From Providencia sp. R33 (lineage in GTDB: Bacteria; Pseudomonadota; Gammaproteobacteria; Enterobacterales; Enterobacteriaceae), in NCBI RefSeq assembly GCF_019343475.1, contig NZ_CP072453.1:682001-746000 (forward strand): a DNA stretch of 64,000 nucleotides, in the 5' to 3' direction. A program made the position numbers and the translations under genes. The notes under the pieces were generated by a model, which was not told the origin of the DNA, searched no databases, and was given only the letters and a program-made list of their open reading frames with translations. Of this stretch, positions 61,836-64,000 are shown piece by piece. Numbering within the stretch: the stretch's first letter is position 1; every line of letters begins with the position of its first letter.

Positions 61836-62437
61836 TGGCTAAGATATTGATTTTGTACCCTAAGCTTTTTAATTGCTATTCAAAATTTGCAAGGAAAGTG
61901 GGTAAGATAACATCGAATTTAGATGATGTGGAATTGCTTTATCCTGAAGATCCAAACAAGCTGATTGAAGTTTTTTGTTCGGAGAATATAGGTACTGTAA
62001 GTTCTAATCATTTACCAAAGTGGTCATGTGATGATATAACACATGCGATTGTTTTTGATGATGGAGAGGAATTTGTTTTAGAGTTTGAATTATTGACAAA
62101 ATCTAAAATCCCTCTGAGATTTATACATATTCAGATAACTAGGGTGATTAATATAAAGTCTGATACAAAGTATAAAGCTGAAAAATGTACTCCTCACTAT
62201 GAATACATTGGTAGGGGATCATACTGGGGAAATCCCTACTCAATGTTTGAGGATGGAGATCGAGATGAAGTTATCAGAAAATTCAAGTATGACTTCGATT
62301 ATGATAAATTTTTAAATGTAGATAAATCAAAGGTTTATAGTTTGTCTGGGAAAAGGTTGGGATGCTTTTGTAAGCCACAGGCCTGTCATGGAGATATATT
62401 GGCTGATTTTCTGAACTCTTGGGATGATGGTAAGTAG
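61835..62437 (+). CDS. DUF4326 domain protein
   Basis: 200 residues. C-terminal half is DUF4326: YIGRGSYWGNPYS (124-136) and LGCFCKPQACHGDILADFLN (175-194). This motif mirrors the C...C-H motif of the adjacent DUF488 protein, hinting at related chemistry. N-terminal 110 residues are an unassigned alpha/beta domain with CxxF-like features. The TAATG overlap with DUF488 shows strict co-translation. Confidence 0.8.
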   Translation: MAKILILYPKLFNCYSKFARKVGKITSNLDDVELLYPEDPNKLIEVFCSENIGTVSSNHLPKWSCDDITHAIVFDDGEEFVLEFELLTKSKIPLRFIHIQITRVINIKSDTKYKAEKCTPHYEYIGRGSYWGNPYSMFEDGDRDEVIRKFKYDFDYDKFLNVDKSKVYSLSGKRLGCFCKPQACHGDILADFLNSWDDGK

Positions 62438-62558
62438 ATTTTTAAATTTATGAACTAAAGTCAATGGTGGAGGGAGTATGATTTATGCTTATATAAATCA
62501 TAGTTTATGATAAACTTTTTTAGAAATTGTGATTATTAATTGATTATATTCGCAATGG

Positions 62559-63359
62559 TTAAAACTGACTTTTCCAATAAATCAAATACCGTAAATAGTC
62601 CCCGCCATCCTCTTGCAGCCCATGCACCAACGGTTTCATGCTTTTATGGGGCAAGTCAGGCCACTCACCAATCCCTCTTGTTTGATGAATGTTTTCCTCA
62701 CTTAGGCTTTCCCATCCTGCTTCATTCGGTATCCATAAACCTTGCCATTCTTCTTGTGCTATACGGGGCAGCCTCCAGCACGGCTGAAAACTAATTCGTC
62801 CATGTTGTCGTAACACTTCCAATGGGGCTTCAGGGCGAAGGGTGGCAAGAAAACGGTAAGAACTGGCGTTGTTGCGGAGTGTATCCTGATAAATGTCATC
62901 GCTGTGGGTATCAATCAGGTATTCAAACGGTGAGACAGATTTCAATATATTGGTTGTACCGCTCTCGATCTCGATTTCTTCAACCCAGACTACAATACGC
63001 TGCCAGACGATAGCCTGAATCAAGCAACGGTATTCTAAGGATTGTGTATCCAGTGGTAATTCAGCGAATAATGGGGTTTGTGCTGTCTCTATAGGTGCTG
63101 CAAAGGCTGATGAATCAAAAGAGCGGTCGTGAGTCGGATACCCGAGCACTTCACGATAATCATATTGGTTTAAAGGTGTTATAACACCGAGATACTCAAG
63201 TTGATTAATGATTCGTTCAGCGCGATGAAATCCTATCCGAAAATGGCGCTGTAAACGTCTCGGTGACGCTCTGTTAATGAGAATGACATCATAATCAATG
63301 GCTTTAGCTGTCAATAGGTCATAGCTGCTGTCTAGCGTGTTGTGATGAGATAACTGCAT
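62559..63359 (-). CDS. FtsK gamma-like winged-helix protein
   Basis: 266 residues. Residues 15-73 (YDLLTAKAIDYDVILINRAS, RRLQRHFRIGFHRAERIINQLEYLGVITPL) match the DNA-binding gamma domain of FtsK, which reads KOPS. No ATPase motor is present. The rest (about 90-266) is unassigned, with WQRIVVWVEEIEIESG and GRISFQPCWRLPRIAQEEWQGLW. Proteins of this build occur in integrative elements; may guide element DNA or regulate transcription. Confidence 0.6.
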   Translation of the reverse strand: MQLSHHNTLDSSYDLLTAKAIDYDVILINRASPRRLQRHFRIGFHRAERIINQLEYLGVITPLNQYDYREVLGYPTHDRSFDSSAFAAPIETAQTPLFAELPLDTQSLEYRCLIQAIVWQRIVVWVEEIEIESGTTNILKSVSPFEYLIDTHSDDIYQDTLRNNASSYRFLATLRPEAPLEVLRQHGRISFQPCWRLPRIAQEEWQGLWIPNEAGWESLSEENIHQTRGIGEWPDLPHKSMKPLVHGLQEDGGDYLRYLIYWKSQF

Positions 63360-63420
63360 AGTGCCTCTGAGTCAGTGACGAAAATACAGTTATTAAAATA
63401 ACAAAAGGTATTAAAAGATA

Positions 63421-63837
63421 CTAATCTAGGTCTTCCTGTTTCATTGTGAGCGCATTCTTTAATAACGCTTTTCTTTTCTCAACTGACAGTGATTTGTAGA
63501 TTTCAAGTAAAAGGTTAAGATCTGCACTTTCAGAAGATAGCGTGTTTTGCTTGATGAGCTCTTTTTCATCAGTGTTTAGGATCACCTTAAATGCATCAAT
63601 ATGATAGAGGTCGCCACGCTTATTAGGGTTCTTCTTGCGAAAGTGGGGATGAAGAGCTGTGATTGACTCTAGACGGACTCTAACGCCTTTCGCTGTGGTA
63701 GGGATATCCATATCTTTATATTCAGGGTAACGTGTTGGATCGTCAGCTTTTTCTTTTCCTATAGCAGCTAGCTCCCCACTGGTAAACCAAAGCTTGGGCG
63801 CATTATCCATTTCAGTTAGTTGTTTTTTATCAGTCAT
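63421..63837 (-). CDS. Mu-type HTH DNA-binding protein
   Basis: 138 residues from MTDKKQLTEM (nine more codons are possible upstream). WFTSGELAAIGKEKADDP ... IPTTAKGVRVRLESITALHPHFRKKNP resembles the Mu-type HTH of Mu repressor/transposase. C-terminal helix with KSLSVEKRKALLKNALTM. Faces away from the partial forward gene at 63975, like a repressor beside an early operon. Confidence 0.5.
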   Translation of the reverse strand: MTDKKQLTEMDNAPKLWFTSGELAAIGKEKADDPTRYPEYKDMDIPTTAKGVRVRLESITALHPHFRKKNPNKRGDLYHIDAFKVILNTDEKELIKQNTLSSESADLNLLLEIYKSLSVEKRKALLKNALTMKQEDLD

Positions 63838-63974
63838 GATCTTTATAAATTCCATACATATCAAAAGGATAAAATAACCGCACTAGAAAGATGTTAAAAT
63901 AATAAAGATATCTATTGATAATTCCCTTTAATTGGTTTTTAATAGACGAGGAATTAAACAGTGGAGTTATTACT

Positions 63975-64000
63975 ATGTCTAACCCTGTAGCATCTCAAAA
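63975..64000 (+). CDS. Start of a forward gene, cut by the window
   Basis: ATG with GTGGAG nine bases upstream, followed by SNPVASQ; divergent to the Mu-type HTH gene. Only eight codons visible, so the product is unknown. Confidence 0.35.

Noticed and set aside
1..64000. CRISPR arrays, rRNA operons, intact insertion sequences
   Set aside because: No regularly spaced direct repeats of 25-40 bases, no rRNA-like sequence and no transposase gene with terminal repeats were seen. The 8380-8420 inverted repeat alone is not enough to call an IS remnant.

Overview
The window looks like chromosomal DNA of a low-GC enterobacterium of the Morganellaceae, most likely Providencia. The allantoin genes read like close relatives of E. 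coli hyi, glxR, ybbY, allB, ybbW and glxK, base composition is AT-rich, and the phage genes are of the enterobacterial lambdoid/myovirus type. Species assignment is an inference; no rRNA or marker gene is present. Region 1 (1-8080) is a core purine-salvage cluster for allantoin use. It has hyi and glxR (glyoxylate branch, forward), a reverse operon ybbW-allB-ybbY (allantoin uptake, allantoinase, purine permease) and forward glxK (glycerate kinase). A perfect AllR-like palindrome lies in the AT-rich divergent promoter region before glxK. || Region 2 (8081-10346) is a junction: about 650 bases without genes, then a 28-base copy of the 3' end of tmRNA (ssrA), which is a classical integrase attachment core, then a gene combining a HEPN-like RX4H motif with a PD-(D/E)xK-like nuclease motif. 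|| Region 3 (10347-about 53020) is a complete-looking contractile-tailed lambdoid prophage. Leftward early genes are int, xis, several small genes, Gp157 and an ERF-type annealing protein. An immunity region follows, with a CI-like repressor, three evenly spaced operators, a cro-like gene and a nuclease-like gene in the lambda rex position. Rightward early genes are a YdaT-like regulator, O- and P-like replication genes, DUF1367, a Ref-like nuclease and a DUF1133/Q-like antiterminator. A non-coding stretch with two closed RNA structures precedes the lysis cassette (pinholin-type holin, SAR endolysin, Rz with embedded Rz1). Next comes a cargo zone: entericidin, a C4-like antisense RNA upstream of a KilA-N gene, and lipocalin Blc. 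The late genes are terminase, portal, head, DUF3383 sheath-like protein, tube, a tail chaperone with a -1 frameshift, tape measure, baseplate and tail fibre, ending with a reverse cargo gene. Several early genes share a repeated AGAGGCAAGACCA leader directly before the ATG. || Region 4 (53021-64000) is a defence-type accessory region. It holds a full type I restriction-modification system (hsdM-hsdS-hsdR), a two-domain Mrr-like endonuclease, and a tight three-gene operon encoding dual-OB, DUF488 and DUF4326 proteins. I consider that operon the best candidate for an undescribed conflict or nucleotide-modification system. The window ends with two reverse genes carrying FtsK-gamma-like and Mu-type DNA-binding domains and the first codons of a forward gene, suggesting another mobile element begins there. 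No right-hand copy of the ssrA core was found, so the island bounded by it probably extends beyond the window.
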